Origin: CALINB01 sp938045325
GTDB lineage: Bacteria > Pseudomonadota > Alphaproteobacteria > Rhodospirillales > CALINB01
Assembly: GCA_038114465.1 (NCBI GenBank)
Contig: JAYNQW010000005.1
Span: forward strand, 100,668-164,667
Length of the DNA stretch: 64,000 nt
Reading direction: 5' to 3'
Shown: piece by piece, positions 34,334 to 43,656 of the stretch
Position numbering within the stretch: the first letter of the stretch is position 1
How the letters are laid out: each line of letters begins with the position of its first letter
Program-made: the position numbers and the translations under genes
Notes under the pieces: model-generated
What the model was told of the DNA's origin: nothing
Seen by the model: only the letters and a program-made list of their open reading frames with translations
Databases searched by the model: none

Positions 34334-35541
34334 AGTTTCACCCCGAGATGTTCGGCGACGGCGAACACGTCCTTGTCGCCGCGTCCGCACATGTTCATCA
34401 CAATGAGATGATCCTTCGGCAACGTCGGCGCGATCTTCTCGACATGCGCCAACGCATGCGCCGGTTCGAGCGCGGGAATAATGCCTTCGGCCTTCGAGCA
34501 CATCTGAAATGCGGCGAGAGCTTCGTCATCGGTGATCGCAACATAATTGACGCGTCCCGAATCGCGCAACCACGCGTGCTCCGGGCCGACGCCGGGATAA
34601 TCGAGCCCGGCGGAAATCGAATGGCCTTCATTGATCTGGCCGTCTTCGTCTTGCAGCAAATACGTGCGATTCCCGTGTAAAACCCCCGGCGCGCCGCCCG
34701 TGAGCGATGCCGCATGTTCGGGCGTATCGAGTCCGTGCCCGGCGGCTTCGACACCGATCATGGCGACGTCGGTATCGTCGAGAAACGGATAAAACAAACC
34801 CATGGCGTTCGAGCCGCCGCCGATGCAGGCGACCAGCGTATCGGGCAACCGTCCTTCGGCATCGGTGATTTGCGCGCGGGTTTCGTTGCCGATGACCGAT
34901 TGAAAATCGCGCACCATGGCGGGGTACGGATGCGGCCCCGCAACAGTACCGATGAGATAATACGTATCGCGCACGTTCGCGACCCAGTCGCGCAAGGCTT
35001 CGTTCATGGCGTCTTTGAGCGTCCCCGATCCGGACGTAACGGGCCGCACTTCCGCCCCCAACAGTTTCATGCGAAAGACGTTCGGCGCCTGACGCTCGAC
35101 ATCGGTGGCACCCATGTAAACGATGCATTCCAATCCGAACAGCGCGCACACGGTCGCGGTCGCGACGCCGTGTTGCCCCGCACCTGTTTCGGCGATGATG
35201 CGGGTCTTGCCCATGCGCTTGGCCAACAGAATTTGGCCCAAACAGTTATTGATTTTATGCGCGCCGGTATGGTTCAGCTCGTCGCGCTTGAAATAGATTT
35301 TCGCGCCACCGAATTGTTCCGTCAGCCGCTCGGCAAGAAACAGCGGACTCGGCCGGCCGACATAATTCTTGAGCAGGTCGTTAAGCTTATCGGCAAACGA
35401 CGGATCAGCCTTGGCGGCGTCGTAGGCCTTCTCGACCTCGAGGATCAACGGCATCAACGTTTCGGCGACAAACCGCCCGCCGAAGATACCGAAGTGACCG
35501 CCCTCATCGGGGCCGTCTTTATAGGTGTTCAGGCTCGCCAT
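34330..35541 (-). CDS. trpB: Tryptophan synthase beta subunit
   Basis: PLP-dependent subunit joining indole and serine (403 aa). The PLP lysine is in ELNHTGAHKINNCLGQ and the phosphate-binding loop in CIGGGSNAMG. ETGAGQHGVATAT marks TrpB1. The ATG at 35541 is preceded by AGGTGA; a TTG 7 codons upstream is less likely. It is separated from trpF by 138 bases that hold a GCGGGGC/GCCCCGC inverted pair (35569-35575 with 35600-35606) but no obvious leader peptide. Confidence 0.97.
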   Translation of the reverse strand: MASLNTYKDGPDEGGHFGIFGGRFVAETLMPLILEVEKAYDAAKADPSFADKLNDLLKNYVGRPSPLFLAERLTEQFGGAKIYFKRDELNHTGAHKINNCLGQILLAKRMGKTRIIAETGAGQHGVATATVCALFGLECIVYMGATDVERQAPNVFRMKLLGAEVRPVTSGSGTLKDAMNEALRDWVANVRDTYYLIGTVAGPHPYPAMVRDFQSVIGNETRAQITDAEGRLPDTLVACIGGGSNAMGLFYPFLDDTDVAMIGVEAAGHGLDTPEHAASLTGGAPGVLHGNRTYLLQDEDGQINEGHSISAGLDYPGVGPEHAWLRDSGRVNYVAITDDEALAAFQMCSKAEGIIPALEPAHALAHVEKIAPTLPKDHLIVMNMCGRGDKDVFAVAEHLGVKL

Positions 35542-35679
35542 TAAAAAATCACCTGGGTTCAATTCCTTGCGGGGCTTTGCCGCTTTTCCATGACAGCTTG
35601 CCCCGCGAAAGGCCGGTAATAAAGCACAAAGCCGGGGAAAAATAGGTAAAAATCGGAAAAATCCGCTTTTTTTCTTGCC

Positions 35680-36321
35680 TCAAAGGCCCGCCGCGATAGC
35701 TAAAAACTCTTTGATTTTATTGGGACTTTTAAACCCCGGGGTGTCCTCGACGCCGGACGAGACATCCACCGCCGCGGCCCCGCTTTGCGTGACCGCTTCG
35801 GCCAGGTTTTCCGGCGTCAGCCCGCCCGCCAGCATCCAGGGTGTCTCAAAGGATTGGCCCGCGAGCAACCCCCACGGCAGGGGGGCGCCGTGCCCACCGG
35901 GCCGGTCCGCCCCCTTCGGCGGCTTGGCGTCAAACAGCAACCGGTCGGCCGGGCCTTCATAGTCTTTGGCTGATTTAACATCACCTTCATCGGCAACCGC
36001 GATTGCCTTCATCACCGGCAGCTGGAATTTTTCCTTGATCGCGCTTACCCGCGCCGGTGTCTCGCTGCCGTGCAACTGCAGCAAATTGAGCGGCACGGTA
36101 CCGAGGATCACTTCGATCTCGTCATCGGTGGCATCGACCAGCAAACCGGTCTTGGTCACGTGTTGCGGCACGTGTCCGGATAAAACTTGCGCATCGAACG
36201 GCGTCACGTGGCGTGGCGATTTCTCGAAAAAGACGAAGCCGACATACGCGGCCCCGTTTTCAACCGATGCGCGCACGGCATCGACGGTCTTCAAGCCGCA
36301 AATTTTAACGGTCAGAGACAT
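35680..36321 (-). CDS. trpF: Phosphoribosylanthranilate isomerase
   Basis: Catalyses the Amadori rearrangement of phosphoribosylanthranilate (213 aa). The N-terminal catalytic Cys motif is VKICGLKT; LLQLHGSETP and the C-terminal VDVSSGVEDTPGFK phosphate-binding and acid-base region are present. It starts 2 bases after the pyrF stop, so it is coupled to pyrimidine biosynthesis, and lies upstream of trpBA. Confidence 0.95.
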   Translation of the reverse strand: MSLTVKICGLKTVDAVRASVENGAAYVGFVFFEKSPRHVTPFDAQVLSGHVPQHVTKTGLLVDATDDEIEVILGTVPLNLLQLHGSETPARVSAIKEKFQLPVMKAIAVADEGDVKSAKDYEGPADRLLFDAKPPKGADRPGGHGAPLPWGLLAGQSFETPWMLAGGLTPENLAEAVTQSGAAAVDVSSGVEDTPGFKSPNKIKEFLAIAAGL

Positions 36322-36323
36322 CG

Positions 36324-37052
36324 CTACCCCGCTTCGATTTCATCGACGATGCGCTTGGCCGCTTCAAGCGGATCTTTCGCCGACGTGATCGCGCGCCCGA
36401 TGACGAGGTAATCGGCTCCGCACGCGATGGCCTTGGCGGGCGTCATGATCCGTTTTTGATCGTCACTTGATGCCCACGTGGGACGAATGCCCGGCACCAC
36501 TAATTTAAATTTTTTCCCCAACGCCTTGCGCAGCGCGGTGACTTCTTTGGGCGAGCACACCACGCCGTCGAGCTTGCAGTCCTGGGCAAGCTCGGCGAGA
36601 CGCAGCACCTGGCTTTGCACTGACCCTCGGCGCACGCCGGTCGCGGCAAGATCGTCAGCTGATAATGACGTCAGCACGGTCACCCCGAGCACCCACGGCC
36701 GGGGGACGTTGAATTCTTTTGCAGCCGACCGAGCCGCCTTGACCGCCGCCGTCATCATCGCCGGCCCACCGCCGGTATGCACGTTAAGCATTAGCGGTCC
36801 CAACGCGGTGGCCGCGCGTACGGCTTGCGCCACCGTATTGGGAATGTCGTGAAACTTCAGATCGAGGAACAGCGGCATGCCGAGGGCCGCGACTTTTTTC
36901 GCACCCTGTGGGCCGTTGGCGGTAAAGAACTCCTTGCCGATTTTGACCCCGCCGACGAGACCCTTGAGTTTGCGCGCCAACGTCGTTGCGGTTTTGACGT
37001 CGTCGGTGTCGAGCGCCACCAAGATACGTTCATGGGGTTTCAGTGCGGTCAT
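36324..37052 (-). CDS. pyrF: Orotidine-5'-phosphate decarboxylase
   Basis: Decarboxylates OMP to UMP, the last step of pyrimidine synthesis (242 aa). The catalytic Asp-Lys cluster is FLDLKFHDIPNTV, and the C-terminal phosphate-binding stretch is DYLVIGRAIT. MTALKPHERILVALD is the expected N-terminus. It sits between lapA and trpF, 38 bases after lapA. Confidence 0.96.
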   Translation of the reverse strand: MTALKPHERILVALDTDDVKTATTLARKLKGLVGGVKIGKEFFTANGPQGAKKVAALGMPLFLDLKFHDIPNTVAQAVRAATALGPLMLNVHTGGGPAMMTAAVKAARSAAKEFNVPRPWVLGVTVLTSLSADDLAATGVRRGSVQSQVLRLAELAQDCKLDGVVCSPKEVTALRKALGKKFKLVVPGIRPTWASSDDQKRIMTPAKAIACGADYLVIGRAITSAKDPLEAAKRIVDEIEAG

Positions 37053-37090
37053 GCAGCGGGCCGTTCGAGTCCAAAAAGCAGATCGATGGT

Positions 37091-37432
37091 TTAAAACATT
37101 CTTGAATCCGTCTCATGAGTGAGGCGGTTCTGATCCGGCTTTATCGACTGTTTTGACTCTTCACGCAAGGCGGCCAATTCGCTACGCACCCGCACCGTTT
37201 CGCGTTCAGCGGCACGGGCCCGGCTGCGTTGGCGTGCATTGCCCCACCACGCGACAAGACCGCCTATCACGAAACCGAGCAGCAAACTCGCCAAAACGAT
37301 CCCGAAGACCGGCAGTTCGACGATAAACCCGAACGGCCAGAAATCGACCGGGGTCACGGCACGGTTGGAGACGGAAAAAACGATGGCCGCAGCGGCGAGC
37401 GGCAACATCACGATCCAGGAAAGCCAGCGCAT
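37091..37432 (-). CDS. lapA: LapA family membrane protein (DUF1049)
   Basis: Small inner-membrane protein of the LapA/YciS family (113 aa). In E. coli LapA works with LapB in control of LpxC and LPS assembly. Two TM helices (about 3-22 and 42-63) flank a short loop with the family motif FSVSNRAVTPVDFWPF; a charged coiled-coil tail follows. No lapB is adjacent. Location next to ihfB is conserved in proteobacteria. Confidence 0.85.
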   Translation of the reverse strand: MRWLSWIVMLPLAAAAIVFSVSNRAVTPVDFWPFGFIVELPVFGIVLASLLLGFVIGGLVAWWGNARQRSRARAAERETVRVRSELAALREESKQSIKPDQNRLTHETDSRMF

Positions 37433-37460
37433 GGCCGAATTTTCCTTATAATAGAAGAGA

Positions 37461-37739
37461 CTAGTTATTCAGCTTATCGCGCAGCTGCTTGCCGGTTTTA
37501 AAATACGGAATGTACTTGGATTCGACCTGGACCGCTTCACCGGTGCGCGGATTGCGCCCGACCCGCGAGCCCCGCTCCTTGACCGAAAAAGCGCCGAAGC
37601 CGCGTAATTCGACCCGATCGCCACGCGCCAACGCAGACGTGATTTCATCGAAGATCGTACTGACAATCCGCTCGACATCCCGTTGGTATAAATGGGGATT
37701 TTGTTCTGCGAGCTTGGCAATCAGTTCAGATTTTGTCAT
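37461..37739 (-). CDS. ihfB: Integration host factor subunit beta
   Basis: DNA-bending histone-like protein (92 aa) acting as a heterodimer with IhfA. The family core GDRVELRGFGAFSVKERGSR and the DNA-intercalating arm RVGRNPRTGE are intact. The start at 37739 (MTKSELI) matches the family N-terminus; the frame continues upstream without conservation. It lies 28 bases before lapA. Confidence 0.95.
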   Translation of the reverse strand: MTKSELIAKLAEQNPHLYQRDVERIVSTIFDEITSALARGDRVELRGFGAFSVKERGSRVGRNPRTGEAVQVESKYIPYFKTGKQLRDKLNN

Positions 37740-37874
37740 GACCCCCGTTTCCCTTTGCGCAAGTAGGGCACGTGCACCAAACACTTAAGTAAGCGTCCTT
37801 ATGATAACGCTTTTCTAACATTTTGAAACAACGTGCCTTTCCATCCTCGTTTTGTTTTATTTCATTTTCTCGTC

Positions 37875-37896
37875 TGGCGGTTCAGGCCTGCCGCCA
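37875..37896 (-). other. Hairpin downstream of sppA
   Basis: TGGCGG (37875-37880) and CCGCCA (37891-37896) form a 6-bp stem with a 10-base loop that contains the palindrome CAGGCCTG. It lies about 20 bases past the sppA stop in the sppA reading direction. There is no T-run behind it, so termination is uncertain. Confidence 0.35.
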
Positions 37897-37913
37897 AACG
37901 GGCTGTATCAATA

Positions 37914-38825
37914 TCAGCGCAACTCAGGGTGCCAAACCGAGATCGGGCCGTCAAGTCTAAGTCTTTCAGAAAACACGATTTTTCCAACAATACCGCCTAA
38001 TAATTCACGCCACTTTTCGCTTAAAGGCGCCACCCCGACGTCGCGAACCGGAAGTTTTTGGGGAATTTTGCGTTTTTCGGCAAGCCATTGCCGAGCCGCC
38101 GCCTCGCCGCCGAGGCTGTCTAAAAGCCCGTTTTTCAAGGCCTGACGGCCGGTATAGACGCGCCCGTCGGCCAGTTTTTTAGCCTTGGCATCATAGAATT
38201 GACGCCGCTCTTTCACCAAACCAACGAACATCTCATAGAGATCCAGCACCACATCGCGGATCGCCGTGCGGGCTTGATCGGAGAACGGCTCCATCGGGTT
38301 CGGCTGCGCTTTCAGCCGCCCGCTCTTAACGGACTCCGGTTTGACGCCGATTTTTTCGAGCAGTTTGGTCACATCCGCGGTCTGCATTAAGACGCCGATG
38401 GAACCGGTGATCGAGCCGGCGTGTGCAAAGATGCGATCGGTAGCAATAGCAACCATATAAGCCGCCGAGGTTGCCGTTTCCCCCATGACGGCGACGACCG
38501 GTTTCTTTTTCGCGAATTTCCGGACGCTATGGTAAAGCGCCTCGCCGCCGACGACGGTCCCGCCGGGGCTGTTAATCCGAATGATCAACGCCTTAACGTT
38601 GTCATCTGAAGTGAGCTCCTTAAGTAACGCGTGACGGTCTTGGTCGTCGTAAATAATGCCCTGGACGGCCAGACGGGCAACATAATCGCGCGCGACAAGC
38701 GGTTCGTCCCGCGCGGCGGCAACGACGATGATCCCGATCACGGCAACCACGGCGGCAATACGCCAAAACGTCAGGCGTCTTTTAAGCCGCCGCCGGTCGA
38801 CAATGTGATCCGTCTCTGCTGACAT
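37914..38825 (-). CDS. sppA: Signal peptide peptidase SppA (short type)
   Basis: Membrane-anchored serine-lysine protease that degrades cleaved signal peptides (303 aa, the short single-domain class). One TM helix near residues 21-38 (WRIAAVVAVIGIIVVAAA) is followed by the ClpP-like domain. Ser120 (GETATSAAYM) and Lys172 (SGRLKAQPNP) are 52 residues apart, as in Bacillus SppA. AGGGTGG precedes the ATG. It lies 52 bases downstream of rpsA, an order common in proteobacteria. Confidence 0.93.
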   Translation of the reverse strand: MSAETDHIVDRRRLKRRLTFWRIAAVVAVIGIIVVAAARDEPLVARDYVARLAVQGIIYDDQDRHALLKELTSDDNVKALIIRINSPGGTVVGGEALYHSVRKFAKKKPVVAVMGETATSAAYMVAIATDRIFAHAGSITGSIGVLMQTADVTKLLEKIGVKPESVKSGRLKAQPNPMEPFSDQARTAIRDVVLDLYEMFVGLVKERRQFYDAKAKKLADGRVYTGRQALKNGLLDSLGGEAAARQWLAEKRKIPQKLPVRDVGVAPLSEKWRELLGGIVGKIVFSERLRLDGPISVWHPELR

Positions 38826-38877
38826 CGCGCATCCACCCTGCCGTTATGTGATCAAGGGTTCCGAAACGAGGCCGGGA

Positions 38878-40650
38878 TTACTCCTTTTTCTCAGCCTCAT
38901 CCTGATCGGCCCCAGCGCCGTTCGCTTCATCGCTGGCGGCCCGTTTTTCTTCAATCGCCGCACCGAGAATATCACCGAGGCTGGCGCCCGAGCTGGATGA
39001 CCCATATTCGGACATCGCCTGCTTTTCCTGCTCGACTTCAAGTTGCTTGATCGAGAGGGTTAACTTGCGGCTGGCGGTGTCGATTTGCGTGATCTTCGCA
39101 TCGACTTTTTCGTCTGCCGCAAACCGGTCGGGACGCTGCTCGCTCCGGTCGCGCGACAGTTCTGCCCGGCGAATAAATCCGGTCAAGCCTTCGCCAACCT
39201 GCACTTCGATGCCGGTGTTGGTCACTGCCGTCACCGTACACGTCACGACACTGCCTTTTTTCAGGTTATCTATGCCGCTCTCGAACGGATCGTCGCTCAG
39301 TTGTTTAATACCGAGGCTGATGCGTTCTTTTTCGACATCGATATCAAGAACCTTGGCTTTAACCGACGTGCCTTTTTCATAGTCTTTGAGCGCTTCTTCG
39401 CCGGCTTTCTCCCACGACAGATCGGATAAATGAGCCATGCCGTCGATCTCGCCGGGCAAGCCGACGAACAAGCCGAATTCGGTGATGTTTTTGATCTCGC
39501 CTTCAACCTCGGCGCCGACCGGATATTGTTCGGCAAAGGCCTGCCAGGGATTGGCTTGGCATTGCTTGAGGCCGAGGCTGATCCGGCGCTTATCGGAATC
39601 CACATCCAGCACCATGACTTCCACTTCCTGGCTGGTGGAAACTAATTTGCCGGGATGGGCGTTCTTTTTGGTCCAGCTCATTTCCGAAACGTGCACCAAG
39701 CCTTCGACGCCGGCTTCAAGCTCAACAAACGCACCGTAATCGGTGATGTTGGTCACCCGGCCCGTGAACTTGGCGTTGACCGGGAACTTCGCTTCGACGC
39801 CCTGCCACGGATCGTCCTCGAGCTGTTTCATGCCGAGAGAGATGCGTTGCGTATCTGAGTTGAAACGAATGACCTGCACTTTGACGGTTTGCCCGACCTG
39901 CAGCGCCTCGCTCGGATGATTGATCCGGCGCCAGGCAATATCGGTCACATGCAGCAAGCCGTCGACGCCGCCGAGATCGACGAATGCACCGTAATCGGTG
40001 ATGTTCTTGACGACCCCTTCGAGGACCTGACCTTCGGACAGGTTCGAAATCAGCTCGGTGCGGGCTTCGGCGCGGGTTTCTTCCAACACGGCACGGCGCG
40101 AAACGACAATATTATTGCGCGCACGGTCCATCTTGAGAATTTGGAACGGTTGCGGCGAGCCCATCAACGGGCTGATGTCGCGCACCGGACGAATGTCGAC
40201 TTGGCTGCCCGGCAAGAACGCCACGGCGCCGGCAAGGTCGACGATGAAGCCGCCTTTGACTCGGCCGAAAATAACTCCGTTGACCCGCTCGCCTTTCTTC
40301 AAGGCCAGCTCCAACTCGGCCCAGGCTTCCTCGCGGCGCGCTTTTTCGCGGCTCAGACGGACGATGCCGTCTTTGTCCTCGAAGCGTTCGACAAAAATGT
40401 CGATACGGTCGCCGATACTGGGCGATGCTTTTTCAGCCGGTGTTTCAAATTCTTTTAAGGGAACGCGGCCTTCCGATTTCAAACCGACATCGACCACGAC
40501 GACATCGCTGTCGATGGCGATAATGGTCCCTTTGACCACTTGGCCTTCGAATGTATCCGCTTCGCCTAAGGTTTCGTTGAGAAGGTCTTCGAAATTTTCT
40601 CCAGTGGAGAATTCAGCCGCATTGGCGGCCTCTTGAGTCGCTGTGCTCAT
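38878..40650 (-). CDS. rpsA: 30S ribosomal protein S1
   Basis: RNA-binding ribosomal protein that helps mRNA loading (590 aa). Six S1 motifs are visible, including GGFIVDLAGAVAFLPGSQVD, DYGAFVDLGGVDGLLHVTD and DYGAFVELEAGVEGLVHVS. An acidic low-complexity tail follows (EEKRAASDEANGAGADQDE). GAGGAAAC sits about 8 bases before the ATG. It is downstream of cmk after 99 bases, the usual cmk-rpsA order; that gap may hold a regulated leader, which is not identified. Confidence 0.97.
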   Translation of the reverse strand: MSTATQEAANAAEFSTGENFEDLLNETLGEADTFEGQVVKGTIIAIDSDVVVVDVGLKSEGRVPLKEFETPAEKASPSIGDRIDIFVERFEDKDGIVRLSREKARREEAWAELELALKKGERVNGVIFGRVKGGFIVDLAGAVAFLPGSQVDIRPVRDISPLMGSPQPFQILKMDRARNNIVVSRRAVLEETRAEARTELISNLSEGQVLEGVVKNITDYGAFVDLGGVDGLLHVTDIAWRRINHPSEALQVGQTVKVQVIRFNSDTQRISLGMKQLEDDPWQGVEAKFPVNAKFTGRVTNITDYGAFVELEAGVEGLVHVSEMSWTKKNAHPGKLVSTSQEVEVMVLDVDSDKRRISLGLKQCQANPWQAFAEQYPVGAEVEGEIKNITEFGLFVGLPGEIDGMAHLSDLSWEKAGEEALKDYEKGTSVKAKVLDIDVEKERISLGIKQLSDDPFESGIDNLKKGSVVTCTVTAVTNTGIEVQVGEGLTGFIRRAELSRDRSEQRPDRFAADEKVDAKITQIDTASRKLTLSIKQLEVEQEKQAMSEYGSSSSGASLGDILGAAIEEKRAASDEANGAGADQDEAEKKE

Positions 40651-40749
40651 CTATAGTTTCCTCATCATTTACGTTTCGGGCCAACCGGTTGGTTCCGGTG
40701 GTCTTGCCACATTAAAAAAATAACTCTGATCGCTGCGTTCGATCGCCGC

Positions 40750-41391
40750 TTACCCAGAGCGGGTCTGCTGTTGGATATAGTCCAATGCCGCGGCGAAAAC
40801 CGCATCGGCATCCAGATCACTGGTATCGAGGACAAACGCATCGTCCGCCGGGAACAGTGGTGAAACGTCCCGCCCTGAATCGCGGGCGTCCCGTTCCTTC
40901 ATATCCTGCAGAACGCGGGCATGTATAGCTTCCTCGCCGCGCTCCTGCAACTCCTTAAGTCGGCGTTCGGCGCGCACCTCCACGCTGGCCGTCACGAACA
41001 GCTTGGCGTCGGCCTCCGGACAGACCACGGTGCCGATATCCCGGCCGTCCAGAACGACGCCGTTTTTACCGGTCGGCGGGTTTGCCGCAAATGAGCGCTG
41101 AAAGGCCAAAAGGGCCGCGCGCACCGCCGGAATGGCGGAAACCTTGGAAGCCGCATTGGCCACATCGTCGGTTCTAAGGGCCGGATTATCGAAATGGGCC
41201 GGATCCAGTGCTTGAGCGGCGGCTTCCGCCAATTCGGGGTTTTCCGGATCGTCGCCCTTTTCGAGCAGCTGATAACCGACGGCCCGGTACAACAAGCCGG
41301 TATCCAAATAAGCGAGCCCCAAGTGCTCGGCGACGCGGCGCGCCAATGTTCCTTTTCCGGCCGCCGCCGGCCCGTCGATCGCGATAATCAT
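40750..41391 (-). CDS. cmk: Cytidylate kinase
   Basis: Phosphorylates CMP and dCMP with ATP (213 aa). Walker A IAIDGPAAAGKGTLARR is at the N-terminus, LDTGLLYRAVGYQL binds the monophosphate, and VLDGRDIGTVVCPEAD is the family signature. The ATG overlaps the aroA stop by 4 bases; aroA-cmk-rpsA is a conserved order. Confidence 0.96.
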   Translation of the reverse strand: MIIAIDGPAAAGKGTLARRVAEHLGLAYLDTGLLYRAVGYQLLEKGDDPENPELAEAAAQALDPAHFDNPALRTDDVANAASKVSAIPAVRAALLAFQRSFAANPPTGKNGVVLDGRDIGTVVCPEADAKLFVTASVEVRAERRLKELQERGEEAIHARVLQDMKERDARDSGRDVSPLFPADDAFVLDTSDLDADAVFAAALDYIQQQTRSG

Positions 41392-42746
41392 GGTGCTGCT
41401 CCGATATCGGCGCCAATCCCGGTCATCAAATCCGTAAACTCGGGAAAGCTGGTTGCAATGGGGGCGGAGTCATCAATACGGACCGGTTGATCCGTGACCA
41501 GGCCCAAAACCAGAAACGCCATGGCAATGCGGTGATCCCATTCGGTGGCGATGGCGGCAGTGCCTTGCAAGCCTTGCGGCGGTTTGCCATTGCCGTGAAT
41601 AATAAGACTGTCCTCGCCTTCTTCCAAATCAACCCCGCAAGCCGTGAGCCCTTTGGCCATGACGGCGAGCCGGTCGCTTTCCTTGACCCGCAATTCGGCC
41701 AACCCGGTCATAGTGGTGGTACCATCGGCACACGCCGCCGCCACGGCGAGAATGGGAAACTCGTCGATCATTTTGGGCACCCGTTCGGACGGCACGGCAA
41801 CACCTTTCAGGCCGCCGGCGGTCACTTTTAAATCGCCGACCGGCTCACCGGCCATGTCTTGGCTGTTTTCGGTTTTAATCGCAGCCCCCATGTCGAGCAG
41901 CGTATCGAGCAAACCGGTGCGCAACAGATTAAGACCGACATTTTTTAGCGTAACGGATGAACCCGGTGCCAGTAGCGCAGCAACCAACGGAAACGCCGCC
42001 GAGGAAATATCCGCCGGCACGGGAATCTCCTTGCCGGTTAATTCCGGCTGGCCGGTAAGCGTGATGGCGCGCCCGCCGCCGGATAAATCTTCGACATCAA
42101 TCTCGGCACCGAAATAGCGCAGCATTTTTTCCGTGTGGTCGCGCGTCGGTTGCGGCTCGATCACCGTCGTCTTGCCGGGCGTGTTCAAGGCCGCCAAAAG
42201 AACGGCCGACTTCACTTGCGCCGAGGCGACCGGCAGTTCGTACGTGATGGGAATGGGATGGGCCGTGCCGGACACGGTCACCGGCAGCAGGCCGCCGTCG
42301 CGGGAATCAAAACCGGCGCCGAACTGTTCGAGCGGTGTCATCACCCGGTTCATCGGGCGGCGGCGCAAAGAGTCATCACCGGTGATCACGCTTTTGATGG
42401 GTTGTGTCGCAAGCAGCCCCATCAACAACCGTGAACCGGTACCTGAGTTGCCGAGATCAAGAACGTTTTGCGCTTCGATCAGCCCGCCGGCACCACGACC
42501 ATCGATCAGCCAAGCCCGCTTGCCGCCGGCATCGCTGCATTCAATGGGAATGCCCAATTGACGTAGCGCATCAGCCGTCGCCATAACGTCTTCGGCCTCC
42601 AAGAGACCGGTCACCCGGCTTCGCCCGACGGCGCTGGCGCCCAAGATCAAAGCCCGGTGCGAGATCGATTTGTCCCCGGGCAGGCTGACCGAGCCGGTCA
42701 GGGGCGCCGATTTTCGTGAAATCAAGGGTTGCGGTTCGCTCGGCAT
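41388..42746 (-). CDS. aroA: 3-phosphoshikimate 1-carboxyvinyltransferase (EPSP synthase)
   Basis: Joins PEP to shikimate-3-phosphate in aromatic amino-acid synthesis (452 aa). The motif LPGDKSISHRALILGA and the PEP loop LDLGNSGTGSRLLMG are present. The loop reads Gly-Asn-Ser-Gly-Thr-Gly-Ser, the extra Gly-Ser variant seen in class II-like alphaproteobacterial enzymes, in place of NAGTA. RVKESDRLAVMAKGL is near the C-terminus. The ATG is at 42746, opposite the FYDLN gene across 263 bases. Confidence 0.95.
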   Translation of the reverse strand: MPSEPQPLISRKSAPLTGSVSLPGDKSISHRALILGASAVGRSRVTGLLEAEDVMATADALRQLGIPIECSDAGGKRAWLIDGRGAGGLIEAQNVLDLGNSGTGSRLLMGLLATQPIKSVITGDDSLRRRPMNRVMTPLEQFGAGFDSRDGGLLPVTVSGTAHPIPITYELPVASAQVKSAVLLAALNTPGKTTVIEPQPTRDHTEKMLRYFGAEIDVEDLSGGGRAITLTGQPELTGKEIPVPADISSAAFPLVAALLAPGSSVTLKNVGLNLLRTGLLDTLLDMGAAIKTENSQDMAGEPVGDLKVTAGGLKGVAVPSERVPKMIDEFPILAVAAACADGTTTMTGLAELRVKESDRLAVMAKGLTACGVDLEEGEDSLIIHGNGKPPQGLQGTAAIATEWDHRIAMAFLVLGLVTDQPVRIDDSAPIATSFPEFTDLMTGIGADIGAAP

Positions 42747-42920
42747 CTTCAGTCTTTATTACCGGTTAACAAGAGAAACACAGGGGTCCTCATGGGGAAG
42801 TCATTCAAAAACCTATTTGTTTTCGGGCACACTGTAAAACGGTTCCGTTCAGAACGATACCCCGCCGGTTAATCTTTACCGGGGCCTTGTCATCGTACCG
42901 TCAACACGGCATCATTTTTT

Positions 42921-42950
42921 CTGTCAAACACTGATTTTTGGTTTTGACAG
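42921..42950. promoter_or_regulatory. Inverted repeat overlapping a -35-like TTGACA
   Basis: CTGTCAAA (42921-42928) and TTTGACAG (42943-42950) are perfect 8-base inverted arms with a 14-base spacer. The right arm contains TTGACA (42944-42949), a consensus -35 pointing toward the FYDLN gene, though the -10 at the right distance is poor. This fits a repressor or activator site. The same intergenic region (42747-43009) also holds a CCGGT/ACCGG mini-hairpin near 42863; nothing else is evident. Confidence 0.45.
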
Positions 42951-43009
42951 AGCGCGTGGATCATGGCAATTGGCTTTAGCTTAAAATTCTAATAAGCGGA
43001 GAAACGACG

Positions 43010-43396
43010 GTGCCGAATAAAGATTGGGGAACGAAAAGAACGTGCCCAAGTTGCGGGGCTAAATTTTACGACCTCAAACGCAACCCCATTGAATGCCCGA
43101 AGTGCGAATTTACGTTTGAGCCGGAAGCGCCGAAACGGCCCGCACGGGAAATGGCCGCCGCCGCCGCGGCACCCGTATCCGAAAAAGCCAAAGCGTCGGA
43201 TGAAATTCTCGAGCAATCAAAAGACAGCGATAACGACGAGGATATTGATGTCGATTTGGATGTCGATCTCGATGACGACGACGATGACGACGACGAAGAT
43301 CAAGGCGTGCTTGAGGACGCCTCTGACCTGGTCGGCGACGATGATGTTCCTTCCGTGAAGGAAAAATCCGGCGATGACTCGGACGACGACCGCTAA
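43010..43396 (+). CDS. FYDLN-acid family protein (TIGR02300)
   Basis: Alphaproteobacteria-specific small protein of unknown function (128 aa). The N-terminal zinc ribbon has Cys12-x2-Cys15 and Cys29-x2-Cys32 around the signature KFYDLKRNP. From about residue 75 the chain is almost only Asp/Glu with a few Ser and Val, the acidic tail that names the family. The start is GTG at 43010 with GGAG about 8-9 bases upstream. Zinc binding is inferred from the cysteine spacing. It precedes tRNA-Ala. Confidence 0.88.
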   Translation: MPNKDWGTKRTCPSCGAKFYDLKRNPIECPKCEFTFEPEAPKRPAREMAAAAAAPVSEKAKASDEILEQSKDSDNDEDIDVDLDVDLDDDDDDDDEDQGVLEDASDLVGDDDVPSVKEKSGDDSDDDR

Positions 43397-43419
43397 CCGC
43401 GGTTAAGGGCCGAATACCG

Positions 43420-43446
43420 CCCGCGACGCCTTGCGGGGATTTCTCT
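43420..43446 (+). terminator. Weak candidate terminator after the FYDLN gene
   Basis: CCCGC (43420-43424) and GCGGG (43433-43437) form a 5-bp stem followed by GATTTCTCTT. The stem is short and the T-tract interrupted. Confidence 0.3.
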
Positions 43447-43574
43447 TGCCAGTAACCCCGGAACTTCCTTATGTTCCCCCCCGTGAAATAAATACGTATC
43501 TTTAAGATGCGTTTCGTGCCGGGACCGGCGACCCAAGCCGCTACCCTGATATAAGGGAACCCGCACACCATAAA

Positions 43575-43650
<76 letters not shown>

Positions 43651-43656
43651 TTTCTC

